Source: Herbaspirillum sp. RV1423
GTDB lineage: Bacteria; Pseudomonadota; Gammaproteobacteria; Burkholderiales; Burkholderiaceae_D
Direction of reading: 5' to 3'
Assembly: GCF_000577615.1 (NCBI RefSeq)
Contig: NZ_CBXX010000005.1
Span: 268,644 to 332,643 of the forward strand
Length of the DNA: 64,000 nucleotides
The notes beneath the pieces were generated by a model. That model did not search any database, was not told where the DNA came from, and was given only the letters and a program-made list of their open reading frames with translations. The position numbers and the translations under genes were made by a program. Shown here one piece after another: positions 53,332 through 63,900 of the stretch. Within the stretch, counting starts at the first letter, position 1; each line of letters begins with the position of its first letter.

Positions 53332-55497
53332 TCACTTCCAGTCCGCGCGCGTGCTCCATGAACTCAGCCAGCCGCTCAGGGCGTCCGCCGGAAAAGGGTG
53401 GGAAATCCCGTATCCCTGCGCCAGTTCGCAGCCGAGTTGCAGAAGTCTCTTGCCATGCTCGACGGTTTCCACGCCTTCTGCGATCACTTTGCGCCGGAAC
53501 GCCTTGGCCAGTCCGATCACGCCGCGCACGATGGCGAGGTCTTCGCGGTCGGTCAGCATGTCGCGTATGAAGCTCTGGTCGATTTTCAGGGTATTGGCCG
53601 GCAGGCGCTTCAGATAAGTCAGCGATGAATAGCCGGTGCCGAAATCGTCGATCGAGAATTGCACGCCGAGCTTGCGGCACGATTGCATGACGCACGAAAC
53701 GGCCTCAATGTCCTGCAAGGCGCTGGTTTCCAGTATTTCCAGTTCGAGGTCGCTGGGTGCAATTTCCGGGTAACGCGCCAGCAGGCCGGCGAGAATCGAC
53801 GGGAAGTTCTTGTCCTGCAACTGGTGAGGGGCCAGGTTGACGCTGACCGGCATGCGCATGCCGAGTTGCCGCCATTCTTCCATTTGCTGCAACGCGCGGC
53901 CGATCACCCATATACCGATTTCTTCGTTAAGGTGGTGTCCTTCGATCAACGGCAGAAACTGCGCTGGAGACAGCAGGCCCTGCTCCGGATGCTGCCAGCG
54001 GATCAGCGCCTCGACACCGATCACGGCGCCGGTTTTCATATTCACTTTCGGCTGGTAGTGCAGCACCAGTTCACTATTTTGCAACGCTTCGGCCAGGCGG
54101 CGGACATAAGTATGGCGGCTTTTGCCCTCGGCCTCGCGGAAGGCGTCGAACATATGATAGCGGTTTTTGCCGGCCTGTTTTGCTTCATACATCGCCAGGT
54201 TGGCATGGCGCATCAACTGGTCTTCGTCGACGTCGTCGTGCGGATAGACCGTCACACCGATGCTGGCGGATACTTCAAGTCGTTTGTCATCGACGTAGAC
54301 CGGCGCGGCGCAGGATTTCAGAATGCGGTCGAGCACGCATGTCAGCTTTTTGTCGCTGTCGATGTCCACCAGCACTGCCGCAAACTCGTCGCCGCCGATG
54401 CGCGCCAACGTGTCGGCGGCGCGCAGGGAAGCGGCGATGCGCCGGGAGATATCGCCCAGCAGAGTGTCGCCGACGACATGGCCGTGAATGTCATTGATCC
54501 GTTTGAAGCCGTCCAGGTCGAGGTAAAGCACGACGAGCTGGCGACCCGTGCGCTTGCTCATGGCAATCGCCTGGTGCAGGCGATCGGTCAACAGCATGCG
54601 GTTGGGGAGGTCCGTGAGGCTGTCGAAATGCGCAATATGTTCCAGTTGTTCCTGCTGCCGGCGCAGCGGCGTGATGTCGCGCAAGATGTGGGAGGCGCCG
54701 ACGATATTGCCCAGGCGATCGCGTATCGGTAAGACCGTCGTCGATACGTGGATGGGCTCACGGTCTTTACGGATGCGGACGGTTTCAAAATGATCGATCT
54801 TCTCGCCGGCCATGATATTGCCGAGGATGAAAGCTTCTTCATCGACGCGTTCTTCCGGAAGCAGCCGCAGCATGGGCTGGCCTACCGTTTCTTCCGCGCT
54901 GTAGCCGAAGATGGCCCGGGCTGCGCCGTTCCAACTGCAGATTCTGCCATCCAGCGTCTCGGTGATGATGGCGTCGTCGGAACAGTCGAGCAGTGCGCGA
55001 AACTGCTGGGCATCGCTTTCCAGCCCGACTTGCTCGGTGATGTCGCGGGCGATTATGGAGGCGCCGACGATGCCGCCATCCTTGTCCCGCACGGGAGAAA
55101 TGGCGGCGGAGACATCGACAGGCGTGCCGTCCTTGCGGATGCGCACGGTGTTGAAATGAGGCACTTGCTCGCCGTTGAGGATGCGCTCGATGACGTAGTA
55201 CTCCTCGTCTATGCGTGCGATCGGAAACAAGCGCAATGTCGATTGGCCGATCATTTCCTTTTCGGTATAGCCGAAGATATGTTCCGCACCCTTGTTCCAG
55301 CTTGTGACGATGCCGGTCAGCGTCTTGACGATGATAGCGTCGTCGCAGGACTGGATGACCGCTGCGAAGCGGTCGTCACTGCCGTTGTCCGGCGAGGAGG
55401 GCGGGGATTTCGGCGCCGGGAATCTGGGCGGGCGCCGATGCTGCATGCAGCCGTAGGTGCGGGCGGCAGATATGCGTTCGCATAGATGATTCTTCAT
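53332..55497 (-). CDS. PAS-PAS-GGDEF-EAL cyclic-di-GMP signalling protein
   Basis: 721 residues, no membrane segment. PAS 1 (about 40-155: DDAIIVKTLTGIVTSWNKGAEHIFGY) and PAS 2 (about 160-275: DDAIITETLDGRICSWNGAARAIFGY) are closely similar and probably duplicated. The GGDEF domain (about 280-440) has an intact RIGGDEFAA. The EAL domain (about 455-715) has EALIRW, DDFGTGYSSL, KIDQSF and AEGVET, so both cyclase and phosphodiesterase activity are possible. AAAGGATGG precedes the ATG. It is convergent with ligD, separated by 19 bp. Confidence 0.9.
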   Translation of the reverse strand: MKNHLCERISAARTYGCMQHRRPPRFPAPKSPPSSPDNGSDDRFAAVIQSCDDAIIVKTLTGIVTSWNKGAEHIFGYTEKEMIGQSTLRLFPIARIDEEYYVIERILNGEQVPHFNTVRIRKDGTPVDVSAAISPVRDKDGGIVGASIIARDITEQVGLESDAQQFRALLDCSDDAIITETLDGRICSWNGAARAIFGYSAEETVGQPMLRLLPEERVDEEAFILGNIMAGEKIDHFETVRIRKDREPIHVSTTVLPIRDRLGNIVGASHILRDITPLRRQQEQLEHIAHFDSLTDLPNRMLLTDRLHQAIAMSKRTGRQLVVLYLDLDGFKRINDIHGHVVGDTLLGDISRRIAASLRAADTLARIGGDEFAAVLVDIDSDKKLTCVLDRILKSCAAPVYVDDKRLEVSASIGVTVYPHDDVDEDQLMRHANLAMYEAKQAGKNRYHMFDAFREAEGKSRHTYVRRLAEALQNSELVLHYQPKVNMKTGAVIGVEALIRWQHPEQGLLSPAQFLPLIEGHHLNEEIGIWVIGRALQQMEEWRQLGMRMPVSVNLAPHQLQDKNFPSILAGLLARYPEIAPSDLELEILETSALQDIEAVSCVMQSCRKLGVQFSIDDFGTGYSSLTYLKRLPANTLKIDQSFIRDMLTDREDLAIVRGVIGLAKAFRRKVIAEGVETVEHGKRLLQLGCELAQGYGISHPFPADALSGWLSSWSTRADWK

Positions 55498-55705
55498 GGC
55501 TTGCCATCCTTTGCAGGCGGTCGATGGGGGGAATGTTGTCTTTGCGTGCTCCTGCTTTCTGGCCTACGGAGCAGTGCAATACAGAGATGGTACGTGGCAA
55601 GGCCTGTCGGTTGTATCGGGATTTTCCTGAAGGTCGCAGACTCGGTTCATCATTTGTTATTATCTAAAAGCAACAAATCCTGCCACCCTCAATCACGGAG
55701 ATTCT

Positions 55706-56671
55706 ATGCTTGCACTTCCCGACTACGGCGATGTCATCGCCGCAGCCCAACGTATCGCGGGCCATGCCAACAAGACGCCGGTGCTGACATCGCATACTGC
55801 GAACGCGGATGTTGGTGCGCAGGTCTTTTTCAAATGCGAGAATTTCCAGCGCATGGGCGCGTTCAAGTTCCGCGGCGCGATGAACGCGCTGGCGCGCTTC
55901 ACGCCGGCACAGCGCAACGACGGCGTGGTCACGTTTTCGTCGGGCAACCATGCGCAGGCCGTCGCGCTGGCGGCCAGGGAGCTTGGCATGCCGGCCACCA
56001 TCGTCATGCCGGAGGACGCTCCCGCAGCCAAGGTTGCTGCCACCAAAGGCTATGGCGGCAAAGTGGTGAGCTTTAACCGTTACACGGAAAATCGCGAGGA
56101 AATCTGCGCTCGTCTGGCCGAAAAACACGGCCTGACCATGATCCCTCCATACGACCACCCTGACGTGATCAGCGGACAGGGCACCGCCGTTAAGGAATTG
56201 CTCGAGGAAACCGGTCCGCTCGACGCCTTGTTCGTCTGCCTGGGCGGCGGCGGATTATTGTCAGGTTCTCTGCTGGCAGCGAAGGCTTTGTCGCCGGATT
56301 GCATGACCTACGGCGTCGAACCGGAAGCCGGCAACGACGCCCAGCAATCGCTGCGCGCCGGCAAGATCATCCATATCGACACGCCTCGCACCATCGCCGA
56401 CGGTGCGCAGACCCAGCATCTGGGGAATTACACGTTCGAGATCATCCGACGCGATGTTGAAGACATCCTGACGGTGAGCGATGACGAGTTGATCGCCTGC
56501 ATGCGCTTCTATGCCGAGCGCATGAAGATGATTGTCGAGCCGACCGGCTGCCTGAGTTTCGCCGCCGTGCGCAAGATGAAGGATAGCCTCAGGGGCAAAC
56601 GGGTCGGTGTGATCGTCAGCGGCGGCAACGTCGACCTGGCGAGGCTGGCGGATTATTTCGCAGCGGCATGA
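55706..56671 (+). CDS. Threonine/serine dehydratase-like PLP enzyme
   Basis: 321 residues, fold-type II PLP enzyme. The PLP Lys is in GAFKFRGAMNAL; SSGNHAQAVALAAR, GGGGLLSGSLLAAK and VIVSGGNVDL are the family's blocks. Length and absence of an ACT domain fit catabolic threonine dehydratase or serine racemase. KCENFQRMGAFKFRGA is typical of both. It would deaminate threonine to 2-oxobutyrate or interconvert serine forms. A ribosome site ACGGAG lies before the ATG. Monocistronic. Confidence 0.82.
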   Translation: MLALPDYGDVIAAAQRIAGHANKTPVLTSHTANADVGAQVFFKCENFQRMGAFKFRGAMNALARFTPAQRNDGVVTFSSGNHAQAVALAARELGMPATIVMPEDAPAAKVAATKGYGGKVVSFNRYTENREEICARLAEKHGLTMIPPYDHPDVISGQGTAVKELLEETGPLDALFVCLGGGGLLSGSLLAAKALSPDCMTYGVEPEAGNDAQQSLRAGKIIHIDTPRTIADGAQTQHLGNYTFEIIRRDVEDILTVSDDELIACMRFYAERMKMIVEPTGCLSFAAVRKMKDSLRGKRVGVIVSGGNVDLARLADYFAAA

Positions 56672-56715
56672 GGCTAAATCAACTGAAACGGTACAAATCC
56701 CGAACCCGAACAACT

Positions 56716-56777
56716 GTCGTCCCGACACATGTCAGGACCCAGCGTCGTATTGGACGTCTTCACGACGCGGGGACGAC
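56716..56777. repeat. Shortened copy of the dispersed REP-like repeat
   Basis: GTCGTCCCGACACATGTCAG, then GACCCAGCGTCGTATTG and GACGTCTTCACG, ending GGGGACGAC. Compared with the copies at 35636-35714 and 35829-35907, the second hairpin (GGTCCCGGCGTTCGCCGGGA) is missing and some bases differ. It lies between the dehydratase and proline iminopeptidase genes. Confidence 0.7.
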
Positions 56778-56801
56778 TGCGATAGATTGAAACGTGTTTA
56801 A

Positions 56802-57800
<999 letters not shown>

Positions 57801-57895
57801 ATCCTGAGGAAAATTAATGACCGATATCGCGGATAGCGCAATACAACAGACGAGGATTGAGTCAACTCTTTTTGCGCCCGCGAAAGGTCACTGAA

Positions 57896-60763
57896 ATGCC
57901 GAAAACGAATGAATGTGAGGAAAGCAACTTTTCAGTTTCGGAGAAGAAGAACGCCGCAGGCCGGAGAAGTTGCTGGGGCAGCGGGGAAACCACAGTTGAA
58001 GATCCGGAAGATGCTGAACACTATGCCGATGCTGAATACCATGCTTCATGGCTTCCTGATCGTCGTCAGGTGTCTGAGCGCGCCGTACATGCATTGATGG
58101 AGCAATTCACCGATGCGCTCAAGAGCGCAGGGTACGTCATCGCTGAATCCATACTGTGGGAAAACACGGCAGAAGTGCTGAGCCAGCTCGATCGTGGCGA
58201 GATTGCACCCAGCGAGGCAATGCTTGTTGTCGAAGAGGAGATTCGAAGGACGAAACTCAATTCCGGCTTCATGGAAAGCGCAGGGATGGAATCGCAAGCA
58301 TCATCATTGGATGATCAAGGCCGGCCGCAAGCGAAACCGGAAAATCCGGCGCAGAATCTGACCGATCTGGAGATCGTGTTTGAGAACCTGGCCCGCGATA
58401 TTGGGGCGCAGGCGATCCAGACATTTCTGACGCGCATTGTCTGGCACATGGGAGGCGTGTTCTCTGGTGCATTGACGGCGGCGTATACGCTCAGGGACGT
58501 CATTGATGTATTGCGTCGCGATCAAGGTCGATGGAACAGATTTTTCGCCGGGTTGAAAATGGCGGCCACCTTATTGATCGGCACATCTGCGCATGCGGCC
58601 GCCATTGAGTATCTGCGCACGCTCACGCCCGGCAAGACGCAAAAAATATTGAGCGAAATCGATAGGTACGGCGAGGAGATGAAAGGGGCATTATCGTCGC
58701 CGGCGGCATTGATGCTGATGGGGTTGTTGGCGGTGTACGCGAGGACCCTGGACAATACGCCGCGCGCCGAGCCTCGGAGATGGGGCGTCCGCGCCGTTGA
58801 GACGATGCTGGAGTGGCGGCATGTTGTCTGGAGTGCGTGCGGCTGGATTCAGTCGTTTCTGAAACTCTCTGCCGGTGCCGCCGCTTCTGAGGCTGCATCC
58901 GGCAATGTCTCCACTCTCGGAAATGCGACCAATGTACGTGGCAATGCAGCCGGTGCGGCCAGCGATGTAACCACTGTGCAGTTGTCGGCAGGCCATCAAA
59001 ATTCATTTGGAGAAGTTTATTTTGAAAGCACTGAAGCATCGTCGCTGACGTCTGCTCCCAATGCAACGGTCGAAGCGACATACAAGAAAGAACGCATTGG
59101 CGCCGATCACGGTCTTCAATCTGCTATTGATGGAAAACCCAGCATGCGATTGACGACAGTCGAGGCCATCAATCTAAACGCGTCTCGACTGTCCGGTGAA
59201 GCAAGGGCTGTTGTCGTCCCCAACCTGGGGCCATTCGACTCTCCTCGTCGTCCCAATCCTTTGCTGCACCCTCCGGCACCTGCGGTTCCTGCAGATCATC
59301 GCACTTACGTCGAGGCTGCCGTGGAACGCTGGGCAAACAAAACGGAACAATTCCGTGTGATTCATGTGGAGTTCCACAAAGACGGCACAACTGCGCGGCC
59401 TTATCTGGCTCAATTCGAAGTGCGTCAAGTGAGTCGGGATGGAACGTCAACCAAGATGAAATGGGCGGTGCCGTGCAGCGACAGGCACAAGGAAGAATTG
59501 CTGGCGGCAGTGCGTCCTCCCGCAGGAAGCGGATCGGCCCCTATCAGCTTGTCTGCTGAAACACAGGAATTACTTGAACCGGCGATGCGGTTTTTTAGTG
59601 AAACCTGGACCGGGGAGGATGGCGCGCAGGCGAATGATGTGGCGAGCCGCGCGAGGACGCCGGAAGTGATCAGGGACATGCAATCGTTTGCGACGAGCGA
59701 TGCAAAAAAATATACCTACAGCTCCTTGCTTCCCGGGATAGAAATAGGCGCCGCAGCGTATCTTGTCGGAGGAGGAATCGCCTTCATTGTTACCGGTGCG
59801 GCGTATGGAGGATATCAACTGGCTCTGTGGGCGGATGCTTACTTTGCGCAAAGACATTCGAAGGAAGCGGTCGCAAGAGAGACCGGTACAAGTACTGAGG
59901 AAGCCTCAATTGCAAATAATAAGAATATTTCGAAAGAGGGTGCTGCGAGCGCGGCAGCAGAGTCGCCTTCGGCAACGACTCCCGAGTCGGGCGCCAATAC
60001 AGCGGAACAGACAACTGCTGCGAGCAGCACCGCTGTTGCGGCTGGACGTTCGACGGAAAAAACGCAAGGAAGCCCTGATCTTGACGAATCAATGCAGGCG
60101 GATCAGGCAGCGCCGGATGCGGTGCGACCGGAAAGCGAAACAGAAGACAGCCAGTTGGACAGCATCGTTTTACGTCAGATCCGACACGAATACCGAGTCA
60201 AAAAACTGCCTGCCGCCAATGCGCAAGACTGGGGAACGATAGAAGACAACGAGGAGGAAAGAGATAACTCGATAGAGCGAATATCGGCAAATATAACGTA
60301 TTTCTCCACCGTAATTAATGAAACCTTCTTTTTCGATAAAAAACCGCCCTATTCAGAAGTTTTTCTTCACATGCGTACCTTTGAAGGAGGGCGTTGGGGG
60401 CTAACGGATGCCCGGGACATCGATTTTTCCTGGTTCTGGGGAAATGGTTATTCCATTGAATATCAGATATTTTTTTCTGAATCCAAGAAACTCAGTGTGA
60501 AATTTAAAATATCAAAAAAGGGAGAGGAAGACTGTACGGTTATTTTGGACGGCGATAAAGAGACCGTCACGCGTGTTGTCAATAATTTTAATCTTGTAAA
60601 AAATAATCTCTCGGCCATCAATTCAAGGCTAAAAGGAGAAAAGGCGCAGCAGTATCGATTCGTTCGGCAGGGAAAGATCGTTGTTCTGATGTCGAAGATC
60701 AATACAAATGGGGTTACGGTGGGGCACGCGGATAGGTCTTGTCGGTTCCCGCTAAAGTTGTAG
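57896..60763 (+). CDS. Large protein of unknown function, paralogue 1
   Basis: 955 residues, no family recognised. The N-terminus is charged, without a signal peptide. Hydrophobic stretches are at about 180-205 (WHMGGVFSGALTAAYTL), 220-240, 265-285 (LMLMGLLAVYA) and a strong one at 610-645 (AAAYLVGGGIAFIVTGAAYGG). A Ser/Glu/Ala/Thr-rich linker follows (about 650-750). The last 200 residues or so (LRQIRHEYRVKKLPA, PYSEVFLHM, DIDFSWFWGNGYSIEY, ISKKGEEDCTVILDG, TRVVNNF) recur in the next gene. Layout resembles a membrane-inserting or secreted protein with a conserved end domain; no function is claimed. ATG 57896 follows AAAGG. The 3' part is AT-rich. Confidence 0.75.
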   Translation: MPKTNECEESNFSVSEKKNAAGRRSCWGSGETTVEDPEDAEHYADAEYHASWLPDRRQVSERAVHALMEQFTDALKSAGYVIAESILWENTAEVLSQLDRGEIAPSEAMLVVEEEIRRTKLNSGFMESAGMESQASSLDDQGRPQAKPENPAQNLTDLEIVFENLARDIGAQAIQTFLTRIVWHMGGVFSGALTAAYTLRDVIDVLRRDQGRWNRFFAGLKMAATLLIGTSAHAAAIEYLRTLTPGKTQKILSEIDRYGEEMKGALSSPAALMLMGLLAVYARTLDNTPRAEPRRWGVRAVETMLEWRHVVWSACGWIQSFLKLSAGAAASEAASGNVSTLGNATNVRGNAAGAASDVTTVQLSAGHQNSFGEVYFESTEASSLTSAPNATVEATYKKERIGADHGLQSAIDGKPSMRLTTVEAINLNASRLSGEARAVVVPNLGPFDSPRRPNPLLHPPAPAVPADHRTYVEAAVERWANKTEQFRVIHVEFHKDGTTARPYLAQFEVRQVSRDGTSTKMKWAVPCSDRHKEELLAAVRPPAGSGSAPISLSAETQELLEPAMRFFSETWTGEDGAQANDVASRARTPEVIRDMQSFATSDAKKYTYSSLLPGIEIGAAAYLVGGGIAFIVTGAAYGGYQLALWADAYFAQRHSKEAVARETGTSTEEASIANNKNISKEGAASAAAESPSATTPESGANTAEQTTAASSTAVAAGRSTEKTQGSPDLDESMQADQAAPDAVRPESETEDSQLDSIVLRQIRHEYRVKKLPAANAQDWGTIEDNEEERDNSIERISANITYFSTVINETFFFDKKPPYSEVFLHMRTFEGGRWGLTDARDIDFSWFWGNGYSIEYQIFFSESKKLSVKFKISKKGEEDCTVILDGDKETVTRVVNNFNLVKNNLSAINSRLKGEKAQQYRFVRQGKIVVLMSKINTNGVTVGHADRSCRFPLKL

Positions 60764-60923
60764 CGGCATTAATCTTCTTCTGCCTGTGGTTGGAATGCAA
60801 GGCGCGCCGATTTGGCAATGGTTGTTCAACATTGCTTTGCGGTCGGTATGCGACGGTCAGCAAACTGGACGACCTCGCAAGACATTTTTAATTCATTTTT
60901 ATTAGTTGAAAAAGGACTGATCA

Positions 60924-63900
60924 ATGGATGGTAAGACTTCTGTCTCCTGTGAAGAAAATGAAAATCAAGAAGAATCGACACGTAGAACGAGAAAGAAGCT
61001 GCGGGCAAGACCGTACGTACAACTTGGCGGAGTTGAGACCGGCGAATCGTCCTCCGATGAGGACGAGGAAGCCGGCAATGCCGACGAAGAATTTCCAGAT
61101 ATAGAACAGTTATTTGCGCGAATCGCGGAAAGATCGCGCGCCGAGGAGCGCAAATTTGACGGCAATATGCCTTCGTCCGGAATGGCGGGACAGGGCAGCG
61201 GGAATCCGCAAGCTTCGGCCGGAAAGATGAGCCGGGGCACTGCGGATGCAGGTGATCAAGGGCAAGCGGCGCAAGCGTCAGCCAAAACGTCCAGTTCGAA
61301 GAAAGGCATATTGAAATCTCCGACGGTCAGTTTTCTGGCGCCCAGGGAAAAAACACCGCGAAAAGTTCACGGCAGGCTGCCGGCCTTGGAGCGAGAAAAA
61401 ATCAGATTGGAGAAACTGCGATCGACAGGTCGGACACTGCAAGAAAAAATTGAACACTTGACCAATCAAGACGAGAAATCGGCTCATGCGTATCACCTCG
61501 AAAAAATCGCAGGTGAATATACCGGTCTGGCGATCAGGAGGGCAGTGTCGGATGCGTCCTATAACAGGAACTCTCACAAATCACGTCTTGCTCATCTGCA
61601 GGCAGCCAGGCAGGCCTTCGATGAAGGCCTGTCCATCGACGAGGTGCAACGGCATTCTATGGAATTGCGAGTGCTGCTCGAAAAAGAAAAACAGAGCCGC
61701 AGTACGGAACATGACGAATTGCAACTCTCCCATCTCGTTGCAAAACGCGAACGGCTTCAGCTTTTGCAACGCCGTTATGGCACTTGGCATGATGACTCCA
61801 GCGGAAGGTTGGAATGGGTGCCGGACATACCCCAAAGTCGAGTTGATGAATTAGATAGAGCGATTGAATCGCTAGGTGCTTTTCTACCGGGAAAGAATTT
61901 GCAAGAGCGCCGTTTTGAACCCGATGAAGACACCGGTGCCTGGCGTGAAGTCTCCAAAGGAGAGTATGACGCGGTGCCGGATCTTGCCCGAGACAGAGTC
62001 GGCGCCATCATTGCATCGCTGATTGCTGAGCGTAAGAAGTTGCTGGAGGACTGGGAAAATAAAGCCACTCTTGCAAGAATCGCATTTGAACAGCATTGGA
62101 ACAGCTCCGCGCCTCACAACTGGAAGACATTATTGTTCTTCACGGCGGCGCAGCTTATGGCTCAGGAAAAAACAATAAGTCCAGGCGGTGGAAAGGATAT
62201 CTTGACGCTTCTCAAGGAGGCCTCGCATTGGCGCAAGACATCCGAGATGATCGATAGCTCGGATTGGATATTCCTTACATCCGATGAAAGAGTGGCGCTG
62301 AAGAAAATCCACGAAATACTTAAGACATGGAATAGCGCATACGATGCGGCGGATGCTGAAACACGCGCAGGCATGGATAGAGCTATCGAGGCAGCAGGTT
62401 GGTCTGGCCACGTCAAGTCAGCGTTGCTGGAAGCAGGGCAAGTGACAGGCGGAAGGGGGGAATTCCCGGTCGGACAAGATCCCATGACAGAGTCGCTTGT
62501 CTCGCCTGATTCCGTTGCCACTGCGGCAGCGGCCGTTCAATCCATCAATGATTTCCATGTCAACGTCACTAGACGTGCCAACGCCAGTATCTCCGCATCC
62601 CTATTTTCAACGCGCCCTGCAGATTCTGCCGAGGAGTCTGCGCGATCAACCAAGAAAAGAGAGGCCGTAGAGTTGCAGACAATGCTTCCTGCCGTTTTTG
62701 GTTTGGGCCTTGGTCGTCTGGCGGGAGCAGGGCATGCCGTACAGGCTGGGGACATTGATGCGGTGGCGCCAGGCGTTGACGCGGAGGTGCAAGTGAACGC
62801 GCCGCTACTGGAAATGGACGCTGGGCTTAATCCAGCGCCGGTTGCGGGGGCTGGCGCGGGGGTGCTAGGCGGACGCAACCAGGCACGACACTATGGGTCG
62901 TGGTTGCTCTCCCTGCTTATTGTCGCCACGGGGCTGCTCGCGACGGTGGCATGGTTCGCCAAATTTATATATGAACAACTTGCCGGATCGGCTACGGTAA
63001 AAGAATCTTCCCTTGGTGCCGGAAGCACGGGTAACCTCACAGAGGCAGCCGGAATCGGTCGCACTCCTTTCAGGGCGGGCGGTTCTGATGTCAAGGCGTC
63101 CCCCGAGACAAACTTTGCTGCAGCAGGGCAAACAATTCCGTCCGATGCGCCAGACGCCGCCGCTATCGGGGTAGAAAATTCGACAGAAGAGTCATTAAGG
63201 ATTACTGACAGTACTGATGATGTTGACTATGAAATGCAAGGGATCGCCCCAGCGCCGGATGATGTGCCGGCGGAAGACAAGGAAAAAACAGAAGACGCTC
63301 CAGGCAAAGAAAAAGAGAACAACAGGCAGGTGGACGAGATCGTTCGACGTCGGCTTCTGCATGAATACCGCATCGAGAAAGCGCCTGCCGCTACGGCCGA
63401 ACAATGGGGCGTAGCGGAGAGCTACGACGAGGAAGACGACAAGATATGGCGAGTGGCGTCATCTGGTTATCACTTTAGCCGCATTAGTAATCAGATTTTG
63501 TATATTGTACAAAAACCGCTCTATTCGGAAGTTTATCTTTATATTTATGATATGTATTACAAGGATGGCATTGACATCCGAGACATAGATTTCTTCGAAT
63601 TATGGAGGAATGGCTATTCTATTAAATTTCATACTCCTGTTGGAGACGACGAAAGTCTGTCCGTAAAAATTACAATATCAAAAGAAGGTGAAAGTGATTG
63701 CACGCTTATCTTGAATGGTAGTAGAGGGCCTATTACTCGTATTGTTAATAATTTTCATTTTAAAGAAAATAATCAAAAAATTTTATTCGAAAAGAAATTG
63801 TGGGAAAACTGGGAGCATTATAAAAATTATCATCAGAAAGAAGAAAGCAATCAAGAAAATGATATAAGTGATATTCCAGCTAATATTCCAGCTAATATTC